From: Oceanirhabdus sp942490885
GTDB lineage: Bacteria; Bacillota; Clostridia; Clostridiales; Clostridiaceae
Assembly (NCBI GenBank): GCA_942490885.1
Contig: CALNYT010000002.1
Location: 3,658,001-3,722,000 of the forward strand
Length of the DNA stretch: 64,000 nt
Direction: 5' to 3'
Of the stretch, positions 56,668 through 64,000 are shown piece after piece (the first letter of the stretch is position 1; each line of letters begins with the position of its first letter). The position numbers were made by a program, and so were the translations under genes. Under the pieces are notes generated by a model. It was given only the letters and a program-made list of their open reading frames with translations, made no database searches and was not told the DNA's origin.

Positions 56668-56883
56668 CTACTGAACATTTACGTCTGTTTCAGTTACATC
56701 TATGATCTTTGCGCCTTTTTTCTTAGTTAAAGAGCCGCCGCTAGAATAGAACACATTCTGTGCTATGATCTCATCCATAAGTGAGTTTACCTGCTCATCA
56801 GTAACATCTTCTCTAACCTCGCTAATTGTCAACGTAGTTATCTCGTCATTAGCTGTTACGAACTTCATACTTAACTTCTTCAT
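56668..56883 (-). CDS. DUF2922 protein
   Basis: The start at 56883 (MKKLSMKFVTA) follows AAAGGAG. The 71-residue protein fits DUF2922: KFVTANDEITTLTISEVRED, then VNSLMDEIIAQNVF and a lysine-rich strand TKKKGAKIIDVTE. It follows the DUF1659 gene by 49 bp, as these two families usually do in clostridia. Their shared role is unknown. Confidence 0.75.
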   Translation of the reverse strand: MKKLSMKFVTANDEITTLTISEVREDVTDEQVNSLMDEIIAQNVFYSSGGSLTKKKGAKIIDVTETDVNVQ

Positions 56884-56932
56884 GATTCCATCTCCTTTCA
56901 TAGTCTAAGTTGTGATACACATCAACTGCTGA

Positions 56933-59817
56933 TTATTCACTCATAAGGATGCTGTCATTAACTCTCTGAACAGCCTTAAGTGGATACGGTAGAACTGTTG
57001 CAATCTTTGCACCAACAGCATATAGGAATAGGTAATCTCTTGATGTTATCTCCAGATTTTCCCCTCCTTCACACCGTACATGAGAGTTTCCTGCTCATAC
57101 GGCGTTCCAACAAATATTCTCTTACTTTGACTAAATCACTGAATTTCCTACTAACTCCCTTAATGAATTGACACGTTTCAAACCTTGATTATCTAATTTT
57201 AAGATGTCCATGTATTTCTTAATAGTTTCAGCTTTTGTACTGTGTATTAATTTATGGACTTCTTCTTTTACCCATACTAAGTTTTTATATTCATCACTAC
57301 CACCTAAGAATTTAGGTTTTTTATGATGACATTCCATATTACCTATTTTTAAACTTTCTTTTGTTACAAAACACTGTCCTCTTTGACCAGCAATTAATGA
57401 TATGCGGTTATCATTGAGTTCTGTGCTTTCATTTTCATTGAGATTATGTAATAGGTATATAATTAGATGGTTAAAATCTTTTAATTTTTCATGCTGTTTT
57501 ATTCTACCTTTTTCGGTATAATTACAGATATCTTGTGAAAAACACATTGGAGGTTTTGTTTTACAATTTCCTATTGGGAAGATTGTTACACCCTTTACTG
57601 TATGATATTTACCTTTATAATCACCATATAGTCTTTTAAAGTTTTTAGATAATTCCGGTCTTCTACTCATTACATATCTAAGTCTGCATTTTAAGGTTTT
57701 CATAACTAAGAATTTTATTTCATTGAAATCTATACTTGAATAGGTAGCCATTTTGTAATAGTTATGACTTCCTAATATCATTGAATTTAACTTTAATACT
57801 TGATTAGCGATTGGATTTTTCTGTATTTTTACGATTTGTTCTTTTAGTTTCTTTGTAGTTATTTTCTTGGCTTTATCACACATTCTACTTTGACAAACTA
57901 ATTTTTTATTTTTAGGTTTTACTTTTAGCTTAATACCTAAAAATTCAGTATAATTTCTTCTAAGATTAGTTATTTTAGATTTATCTTTACTTAAATCTAA
58001 ACCTAATCTTCCTTTAAGCCATTGTTTAACTGCTGTAAATATTTTCTGAGCAGTTCTCCAATCTCTACAAAATATCTTAAAATCATCAGCATATCTTACA
58101 ATCCACATTTCTTTTAAATTTGATTTCTTTAGTGCTCTGTACATATCACGTTGTTTATACCTATGTTTGGTCATATGTGTTTCCCATTGTGAACTAACCC
58201 ACCAATCTAATTCATTAAGAACTATATTGGATAATAATGGACTTATTATCCCGCCTTGAGGTGTTCCTTTTGTTGGAATTCCTATTCCTTCGATTTCTGA
58301 TTTAAGTATTTTACCTAATATTTTCAGCAAATTTTTGTCTTGTATCCCCATATGCCAGATTTGACGTATTAATTTGTTATGGTCAACATTATCAAAGAAT
58401 CCTTGTATATCTATGTCAACTACATAATGTAGCTTTGCCTGATTCATTAATTTCATAACTCTAGCTATTGCGTGTTTTGTTGACCTATTCGGTCTAAATC
58501 CATAACTATGCTTGTGAAATTTTGCTTCACATATCGGTTCTAATATTTGTTTAATACATTGTTGTATTATCCTATCATCAATACATGGTATCCCTAGTGG
58601 TCTAGTTTTACCATTAGGTTTTGGAATTTCAACTCTTCTTACACTTTTAGGATTATAGTTTTTGAGCTTATCTTGGATATATTTTATATACTTTTCTAAA
58701 CCCATTTCTTTAATGAAATCTATATTTAGCTTATCAGTTCCAGGAGTAACAGAGCCTTTATTCTTCTTAATATTACGGTATGCCAGTTTTATATTATTTT
58801 CTGAACTAATGATTTCCATAAGATGTCTAAATTTCAAGTTCTCTAAACTGTTATCATATAATTCATCAAATATTTTTTGCATATCATAATATTCATTGTT
58901 TCTTAGTTTTTGTCTTTTCTTAAGTTTGCGTTCCATTAAGTCAGTATTCTCCTTATTGTAATAGGATTTCCTTCTCTTAGTCTTACTCGAACCTTAATTA
59001 CATTCAGTAATTTAGTTTTCAAAGAACACTTGTCTAGTGGCTATCCCTCCACCCTTTGTTATCGGGGTTTCATTGGTACTGTGCCACCACTTTCACTTAG
59101 ATTAAGATAAGTTATGCTAATCAATCTTAATTAGTTTCCTTATCACTACTTCATAGGCAGTAAAACCTCCATATTCTAAGCTTACCTTGTTCCGTTATTC
59201 CTATCTCTTGTGCATATATCCTTAGGTCGTTGGTATGAGCCTGTAAGCTTGATAATGCCTTTAACATTATATGGACTTTCATACAGTTCAGTTTTACTCC
59301 TCCACACTTACAACACATTACGTGTTCTACTCATTTCTGAGTAGTCGAAGTTTAGACCCGTACATTCCCAACTTTGTCAGTACCTTAAGTACATCCTAAC
59401 CATAGATATTTTATAGACCCTAGCCCTATACTACTCGACCACCTCTGGTTCGGTTTTCGTGTAGATATTTCTCTACTTACGGTAGTTACTAGGCCTTTTA
59501 ACGAGCTTCTAACAATAATATGTTTACTCATATCACTGCTAGTCGTATCCTTTGGGAAGGCATTTCAAGGCGTTACCCTCTCATTCTACCTTTCGTAATA
59601 ACAGTTTTAATCCAATATTGTGAATTAAGCTAGTTTTGCTTTTAGGCCTACGCCTAAACTTTGTCTAGCAACAAGTCGCACAAACAGCTTCATCTGCTGC
59701 ATCAATCTTTAGCTTTGAGAATCTAAAGTTTCTAATCTCGTCTGCTCCTGATGTTTTAGTTCCAGTCTTTACTGATACGATTAAATCACTGTCAACTCTA
59801 GTATTAGTTACTGCCAT
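56933..59817 (-). CDS. DUF1659 protein gene split by a group II intron (join of two exons)
   Basis: Exon 1 is 59682-59817 (136 bp): MAVTNTRVDSDLIVSVKTGT to ADEAV plus one base. Exon 2 is 56933-57021 (89 bp): it completes a Tyr codon and reads AVGAKIATVLPYPLKAVQRV to ILMSE. Together they make 74 residues with no frame break, the usual DUF1659 length, so the product depends on splicing of the 2660-bp intron. Without splicing the frame ends after CATCC at 59665. Confidence 0.8.
57022..59681 (-). mobile_element. Complete group II intron with maturase
   Basis: On the minus strand it begins GTGCGACTTGTTGC at 59681 and ends CTATTCCTAT at 57022 (2660 bp). It has a long 5' ribozyme region (59681-58937), the maturase gene (57131-58936), and domain V at 57069-57109 (GAACGCCGTATGAGC, GGAAAC loop, CATGTACGG). 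The boundaries match the DUF1659 exons exactly. It appears intact and may be mobile. The dead fragment at 16440-16937 is a relative. Confidence 0.9.
57131..58936 (-). CDS. ltrA: Group II intron reverse transcriptase/maturase with HNH endonuclease
   Basis: The 601-residue protein has the full reverse transcriptase domain (YGFRPNRSTKHAIAR, GTPQGGIISPLLSN, RYADDFKIFC with catalytic Asp pair), the thumb/maturase X domain and a C-terminal HNH-type endonuclease (GQCFVTKESLKIGN, MECHHKKPKFLGGSDEYKNL). It helps the intron fold, splice and move into new DNA sites. The AAGGAG is 12 bases before ATG, slightly far. No disabling change is seen. Confidence 0.92.
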   Translation of the reverse strand: MERKLKKRQKLRNNEYYDMQKIFDELYDNSLENLKFRHLMEIISSENNIKLAYRNIKKNKGSVTPGTDKLNIDFIKEMGLEKYIKYIQDKLKNYNPKSVRRVEIPKPNGKTRPLGIPCIDDRIIQQCIKQILEPICEAKFHKHSYGFRPNRSTKHAIARVMKLMNQAKLHYVVDIDIQGFFDNVDHNKLIRQIWHMGIQDKNLLKILGKILKSEIEGIGIPTKGTPQGGIISPLLSNIVLNELDWWVSSQWETHMTKHRYKQRDMYRALKKSNLKEMWIVRYADDFKIFCRDWRTAQKIFTAVKQWLKGRLGLDLSKDKSKITNLRRNYTEFLGIKLKVKPKNKKLVCQSRMCDKAKKITTKKLKEQIVKIQKNPIANQVLKLNSMILGSHNYYKMATYSSIDFNEIKFLVMKTLKCRLRYVMSRRPELSKNFKRLYGDYKGKYHTVKGVTIFPIGNCKTKPPMCFSQDICNYTEKGRIKQHEKLKDFNHLIIYLLHNLNENESTELNDNRISLIAGQRGQCFVTKESLKIGNMECHHKKPKFLGGSDEYKNLVWVKEEVHKLIHSTKAETIKKYMDILKLDNQGLKRVNSLRELVGNSVI

Positions 59818-59882
59818 TACAATCACTCCTTTCTTTGTTCTCAAATGTATATATGCTCTTTTCTCATAGTTTGCATAAAAAA

Positions 59883-59906
59883 TAGGGCGCATTTATCTGC
59901 GCCCTA
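59883..59906 (-). terminator. Hairpin at the yvrJ end
   Basis: TAGGGCGCA and TGCGCCCTA form a 9-bp stem with a 6-base loop and overlap the yvrJ stop; T-runs occur on both strands. It could reduce read-through into the DUF1659 gene. Confidence 0.65.
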
Positions 59907-60065
59907 TCTTTTTTGGTTACCTATAACGTTTGTTATAGCTGTTGTCAGTTCCGTTATGGAGCTGTCGAGCTTCTCGATTTTCCTTTCGAATCTGACCAAC
60001 AGGTATACACATACTGCAATCGGGAACCCCACGGTACTAATTAACTTAACAATCTCATCGTACAT
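59904..60065 (-). CDS. yvrJ: YvrJ family small membrane protein
   Basis: An ATG at 60065 follows GGAGG. The 53-residue product has one membrane helix (LISTVGFPIAVCVYLLV) and a charged tail (RFERKIEKLDSSITELTTAI), as in YvrJ. YvrJ genes sit next to alternative sigma factor genes in Bacillus and clostridia. Here it is between the sigma factor and the DUF1659 gene. Confidence 0.75.
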   Translation of the reverse strand: MYDEIVKLISTVGFPIAVCVYLLVRFERKIEKLDSSITELTTAITNVIGNQKR

Positions 60066-60124
60066 GGGCTGCCTCCAAATCGTTATAGTAATGCATCTAC
60101 TGCATTCTATTGTATATATGTAAC

Positions 60125-60784
60125 CTATTCATTTTTTTCATTATTACTGAGAATTTTCTGGAGTTTATCCAGCGCTTTCTTCTTCCTATAGGATAAATTT
60201 CTATAGCTGCTGTTCATTTTCACTCCTAGAACATTCAGCTTTGTCTCCTTAATGTAGAACTCCTCTATTATTATCCTTTCCTCTTCATTCAACTGGTCAA
60301 GAGCTGCGTATAGTTTCTTCACCTGTTCATATGCTATCATCTGATCCTCGATTGTCAGGGTAGAGCATAACTCACATTTTCCCGCTATTTCATCATCAGG
60401 CACCTCTCTAAAATGTTTGATGTTTCCCCTGAGAAGATATCCTATATTGTTCTTTATTGCATTTATCACGTATCCATTGAAAGTTTTTGAGTTAGTTTTG
60501 TACAGCTTTATGCTCTTTATTACAGTAAGATATCCATGCTGTATCACATCCTCAAACTCGTATGAAGGGATACTGTATCTTGCTGCCTCTTTTATTATCA
60601 GCCCTTTGTATCTCTCAATTATATTGTTTACCGCTTCGCTGTCACCATCTTTTGCTCTTATCACAAGATCCTCGATGTTGTTTTCTTTGAACTTGAGTTC
60701 CGCTTCTATGATTAACACCTCCGGATGCACACCACCCACCGTATCCGCGTTTGGATGAATGGTGATACATTGTTCAAATGACAT
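60125..60784 (-). CDS. Sigma-70 family RNA polymerase sigma factor (SigO/UviA-like)
   Basis: The 219-residue protein has sigma region 2 (IERYKGLIIKEAARY, YEFEDVIQHGYLTVIKSI) and region 4 (ALDQLNEEERIIIEEFYI, then an HTH with SSYRNLSYRKKKALDKL). The ATG at 60784 has a weak ribosome site; a GTG just after GGAG about 66 bp downstream is another possible start but too close to it. The gene probably controls the YvrJ-DUF1659-DUF2922 genes that follow. The signal it answers is unknown. Confidence 0.75.
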   Translation of the reverse strand: MSFEQCITIHPNADTVGGVHPEVLIIEAELKFKENNIEDLVIRAKDGDSEAVNNIIERYKGLIIKEAARYSIPSYEFEDVIQHGYLTVIKSIKLYKTNSKTFNGYVINAIKNNIGYLLRGNIKHFREVPDDEIAGKCELCSTLTIEDQMIAYEQVKKLYAALDQLNEEERIIIEEFYIKETKLNVLGVKMNSSYRNLSYRKKKALDKLQKILSNNEKNE

Positions 60785-60889
60785 TCGCGCGCCTTCGAAT
60801 CTCTTCTCTTATATAATTGTAATATAATTCCATATAAGAAACAAGTGTTCTTCTTTAGGTTTTTAACTTTAGATTTAAATTTTGTGTAA

Positions 60890-61405
60890 ACAAAGGGTGG
60901 ACCTACTTGTGGCGCTCCTAATATGGAACAACCTTGAATTTAGGTTAGTCCATGATAGGTTGTGCCAGAAGCAAGTCCACCCACAGCTGACCCCAAAGGA
61001 ATACCCCAACATGGGAAGGGGGGCGGGATTTGAAATACAATGTTTTGGAACAGTTTTAAAGGTGCGAGTTCGCGAGCTCTTTTAAAGTTGGTCCAAAACT
61101 TCCTTATAGGAATGACCCACGGAGCCATACCCTAAAAGGACCCCAGAGAAAGACCCGAAGAAATCAATGGAACAGCCCTGTTCTCTTTTTCGTTCTCATA
61201 CCTCTTCCATAAATCACTACACATATTGTTAATAAACTTTAATATCCAGGGCTAGTCCAGCGGGTACCTGGTGGAAATGCTGGGGTGAATCCTAGTATTT
61301 CTTCAATTTCAGAGGTTGGAGCGAAGCGGAAAACTCTTAAATGGTAGAAATTCTAGATAAATCCGCATGTCCTCTGGGTGCGGTATTGATTTCCCTGTGT
61401 ATATT
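60890..61405 (+). repeat. Repeat A, full-length copy in the opposite orientation
   Basis: It begins AAACAAAGGGTGGACCTACT and ends GGGTGCGGTATTGATTT, like 46428-46918. A long internal helix (TTTTAAAGGTGCGAG with CTCTTTTAAA, closed by GTTTTGGA/TCCAAAAC) replaces the short hairpin of the other copies. One internal helix keeps pairing by AACCT/AGGTT where the others have AACTG/TAGTT or AACTG/CAGTT. Confidence 0.75.
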
Positions 61406-61585
61406 TTTAAGTATAGGGATAACAGCAATGGCATTACATACAACCAACCTAGAAACATATATTATTTAATTTGATTCTTAGTTGTTTATTTTTTTAACAT
61501 TACCTAAATAACATATTGTATTAAATACACAAAATTCTTTCCTCTTCAGAATATAATGTAACCTCCTATTGGTAAGAATATATAT

Positions 61586-61637
61586 GCGAAAAGGAGAGAG
61601 TGAACTTCAAGCTTGAGGTTCACTCTCTCCTTTTCGC
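61586..61637. repeat. Loopless 26-bp inverted repeat
   Basis: GCGAAAAGGAGAGAGTGAAC plus TTCAAG is mirrored at once by its complement with one G-T pair and no loop. It lies between repeat A and a repeat C-like module. Nothing coding is near. Confidence 0.65.
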
Positions 61638-61669
61638 CCTCCCCTTTGAGGGGCGGGGGTGAATATAAT

Positions 61670-61890
61670 TAACTGCTTTGGACAAGTTCCAAAGGTGCGG
61701 TGCTTACAGTACTTTAGATTTATGTTGTTCCCAAGAATCACTTATCTTTCGAAAAATACAAGGAGTCAGAATGGGTACACTGCAGGGGTTTGTACTTGTT
61801 CTGTGGTCGTGGGATTTTTTGAAAGATAAGTGTGGAAATAATTTAAGTTTATGAGGTGTTAGCACTTTTGGAGTTTGTCCAAAGTTTCAT
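61670..61890. repeat. Repeat C-like module, extended
   Basis: CTTTGGACAAGTTCCAAAGG opens and CTTTTGGAGTTTGTCCAAAG closes this 220-bp segment; inner arms (ATCACTTATCTTTCGAAAAA with TTTTTTGAAAGATAAGTG) also pair. It has the C-family ends with a larger insert. 61891-62252 shows nothing further. Confidence 0.6.
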
Positions 61891-62252
61891 TTCAATGATT
61901 ATTATTTTTTTCATCTCAATTTATGCTTCGTATAATACGATAATTGGAAGTTTGTAAATTGACTTGTATAATTTTAAATATTTAATACTTAAAACTATAC
62001 AAATAGGCTATTACATTCTGACATCCTCAGATAAGTTCATCTCTAACTTACGTTAAAGTAAAGCCCAAAAGGTTTGTGTCTTTCTATATAATCGATTTTC
62101 TATATTTTTATCATCACTCCATGCCCATACAACAAATTTGCCCGTACTTACTTGCTTCAATCATCACTCTAAACTTTGTTATCAATAACAATTCTCTAAG
62201 TTAATGTTTTAAAAATTTTCTTCATTAGTTGTATTATACTTAAATGTTTGCT

Positions 62253-62470
62253 TTAAGGAATTTGCCTACAAAGAGTCCCCCTATTTATAGAAGGTATATC
62301 TATGCACCAATTTCCAACAGTTTGTATTATTTTATAATTTACACGTTTTAAATCCTTTATATGATTATCATATGGATGTTTAGGCTTATAAGAATTATCA
62401 CCAACTGAAATTATCGCATAATCATTACAACTCGGTGTACCATGGAAATGAAGAAGTTCCATCCTAGAAG
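62253..62470 (-). pseudogene. Displaced C-terminus of the MBL-fold protein
   Basis: The 69-codon frame reads MELLHFHGTPSCNDYAIISV and GWCIDIPSINRG-type sequence, with CNDYAIISVGDNSY as expected for the end of a ComEC-like MBL domain. It begins one base out of frame with the gene above, right after VPHHCF, so a single indel near 62465 separates them. Confidence 0.6.
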
Positions 62471-63642
62471 CAATGATGAGGAACCATCAAATAATTATAC
62501 CTGTTTGATGAAACACCTAATTGTGTTGGAAACATTTTATATTCACAATCCCCAGGCAGAAGCATACGCTTATCCCCAATTAGTTCAATAATCAAACCAA
62601 AATTATTTGCCTTGTTTAATGTATTAGTACTTCCTATTCCTCTCCATAATTTAAACATACGCCCATTATACACCAATTTACCTAAGAAGTTATCGTTAAC
62701 CAAATATAATTGATTTTTCCAACAAAGATACTTGGCTAATCTAGCAGCGCTTGCAGATATTGTTGATAATTCATTTAAGTTTGGAGCAATCCAAGGATGA
62801 TTAAACATGTTTTTTTGAGCAAACGCAACTCCTAAAATATGATCCATATCCCAATGAGATAAAATATTAAGATGTGGTTTCATATGCATAATAGCACACT
62901 TTGACCTAATAACACGCGAATCTTTCCAATCAGGTGAACCAGGATTTTTATTATAACCTATGTCAAATAGTATTCTCTTATTTTCATTAGTTCGCATATA
63001 CACACAATTTCCTTGGCCAACATTATAAATCCTAGTAATAAAATCATTGCTGTTGCTTATAGTTTCATGTATAATTCGCTTCATTTCAATATATTTAGTT
63101 GAATTTAGTGAAACTACTGCACTGGAAGTATCATATGTGCATAAATATTTTTTGTTAATTTCAACTGGTACTGTTTTATCTGTAATAATCAGACATCTAC
63201 CTGCTATTTTAAATGGGCTGGCACTAAAAAAAACATCTCCGAAAATAGAATAACCCTCTTTATTAAGTTGTTTCTCATCAGTATTGAATTTTCCAATCAT
63301 CCATATCCCTTGATTTTCCATAAGAAAAGAAAGTACATTTTTATCAATAGAACTAGAATGAGCATAGAACTCATAAAAATATGGTCGATAATATGCTTCT
63401 TTATTTTTCCCCTGAAAGAAAGAAGCGTCATAATTTAGCATATCTTCATTAAGTAATGATATATGTATAATATCATCTCCATTGCTTCCTTCTTCTTTAT
63501 CCCAATAATTCGCCTCTTTCATACCATCTTGGTTCAGCGTAGGTACATTAACAATCTTAACATATACTTTTTCGCTTCCATCAGGACAAAAAGGATATGG
63601 TTTTATTTTGCTAAGAAGTAATTGATGTTCCCTCTTATTCAT
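62464..63642 (-). CDS. MBL-fold (ComEC/Rec2-like) metallo-hydrolase, likely frameshifted
   Basis: The start at 63642 follows GGAGG. The 392-residue protein has a 200-residue N-terminal region without recognised domain, then an MBL domain: VGQGNCVYMRTNENKRILF, LSHWDMDHILG (the HxHxDH motif with the first His and the DH kept but Trp in the middle), MLLPGDCEY and VPHHCF. The protein stops there, before the usual final strand, which continues in another frame at 62253-62470. It may be a C-terminally truncated or dead nuclease-like enzyme. Confidence 0.6.
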   Translation of the reverse strand: MNKREHQLLLSKIKPYPFCPDGSEKVYVKIVNVPTLNQDGMKEANYWDKEEGSNGDDIIHISLLNEDMLNYDASFFQGKNKEAYYRPYFYEFYAHSSSIDKNVLSFLMENQGIWMIGKFNTDEKQLNKEGYSIFGDVFFSASPFKIAGRCLIITDKTVPVEINKKYLCTYDTSSAVVSLNSTKYIEMKRIIHETISNSNDFITRIYNVGQGNCVYMRTNENKRILFDIGYNKNPGSPDWKDSRVIRSKCAIMHMKPHLNILSHWDMDHILGVAFAQKNMFNHPWIAPNLNELSTISASAARLAKYLCWKNQLYLVNDNFLGKLVYNGRMFKLWRGIGSTNTLNKANNFGLIIELIGDKRMLLPGDCEYKMFPTQLGVSSNRYNYLMVPHHCF

Positions 63643-64000
63643 TAATTTTTCCTCCGTAATATACGCTTTAGTTAATAAGTACCTCCCTTTATATACATAA
63701 TACTCCAGAAAATATTACCAACAATCTCTTTATTCTACATATTAACTTAAATTCCTTTTATATTTTTAGGTTACCTTTATAAAATAGATTTATAGAAATA
63801 AACACCCTAATCCTGATCAGGATTTTGAAGTTAATTAGCCTCACTAATTTAACCTTTCTCTATAAAAGATATCGTAGTTTATCACATTGACAATACTTTT
63901 AAATTAAAATATTCAAAATTATAATCTAAACTTTATATACATCAACTTCTTCTTATTAGCCTAATGAGTATTTTGATAATTGGAACATGAAATCAATATA
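63643..64000. other. Window end, noncoding, with one perfect palindrome
   Basis: AATCCTGATCAGGATT (63809-63824) is a perfect 16-bp palindrome in AT-rich DNA. Nothing else is recognised before the window ends. Confidence 0.35.

Noticed and set aside
1..64000. CRISPR array
   Set aside because: No regularly spaced direct repeats with unique spacers were found; the tandem repeats at 14919, 17483, 25813 and 33786 have no spacers or are coding.

Overview
The window is AT-rich, has strong AGGAGG-type ribosome binding sites, and carries genes typical of anaerobic Firmicutes: an NAD-linked [FeFe]-hydrogenase operon, PadR and MarR regulators, DUF1659/DUF2922/YvrJ proteins and a flagellin lysine methylase. 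It is best read as a chromosomal segment of a Clostridium species. This is inferred from gene content; no species is claimed. About half of it is accessory DNA: mobile-element remnants, pseudogenes, defence genes and dispersed hairpin-rich repeats.

Layout. 0-4.9 kb: the end of fliB, a large palindromic repeat, an AAA-like ATPase/nuclease, a YARHG lipoprotein and two decayed GNAT genes. 5.0-9.4 kb: a compact four-gene electron-bifurcating hydrogenase operon (hydC, hydB, hydA, 2Fe-2S ferredoxin). 9.4-19 kb: an iron-sulfur flavoprotein with a PadR regulator and shared palindromic operators, small secreted and membrane proteins, a cyclase-MarR operon with a readable promoter and operator, a degenerate Nudix protein, a group II intron fragment and several pseudogenes. 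19.2-22.1 kb: a broken Tn554-like transposon (tnpC, tnpB with an in-frame stop, tnpA tail) joined head to head with a second integrase tail. 22.7-28.9 kb: one giant secreted protein with nine near-identical 98-residue repeats. 29.2-29.5 kb: another integrase remnant and half a tRNA, probably an old attachment site.

30.6-42.8 kb is a defence island. Three large DNA methyltransferase-type genes, one with a possible nuclease domain, lie in one orientation. Beyond a phage-type glucosaminidase gene is a two-gene SIR2-HerA system. The SIR2-HerA pair is bracketed by direct repeats of about 240 bp, one of which starts in the last codons of the glucosaminidase gene, so the pair looks like a cassette.

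44-56.5 kb: a TPR-type quorum-sensing regulator diverges from a small secreted peptide gene. It is followed by a nucleotidyltransferase, a transglutaminase-like protein, a beta-lactamase-family hydrolase, a RES-domain protein, two VOC proteins and small genes. 56.6-60.8 kb: a sigma factor - YvrJ - DUF1659 - DUF2922 cluster whose DUF1659 gene is split by a complete group II intron; joining the exons at the predicted splice sites restores a 74-residue protein. 62.2-63.6 kb: a frameshifted MBL-fold gene.

The least explained feature is a set of noncoding, relatively GC-rich repeats (called A, B and C here) scattered from 13 to 62 kb. Family A is about 0.5 kb and appears in four full or partial copies. 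In one internal helix the copies differ by changes that keep base pairing, which suggests a structured RNA or an RNA-guided or non-autonomous mobile element.
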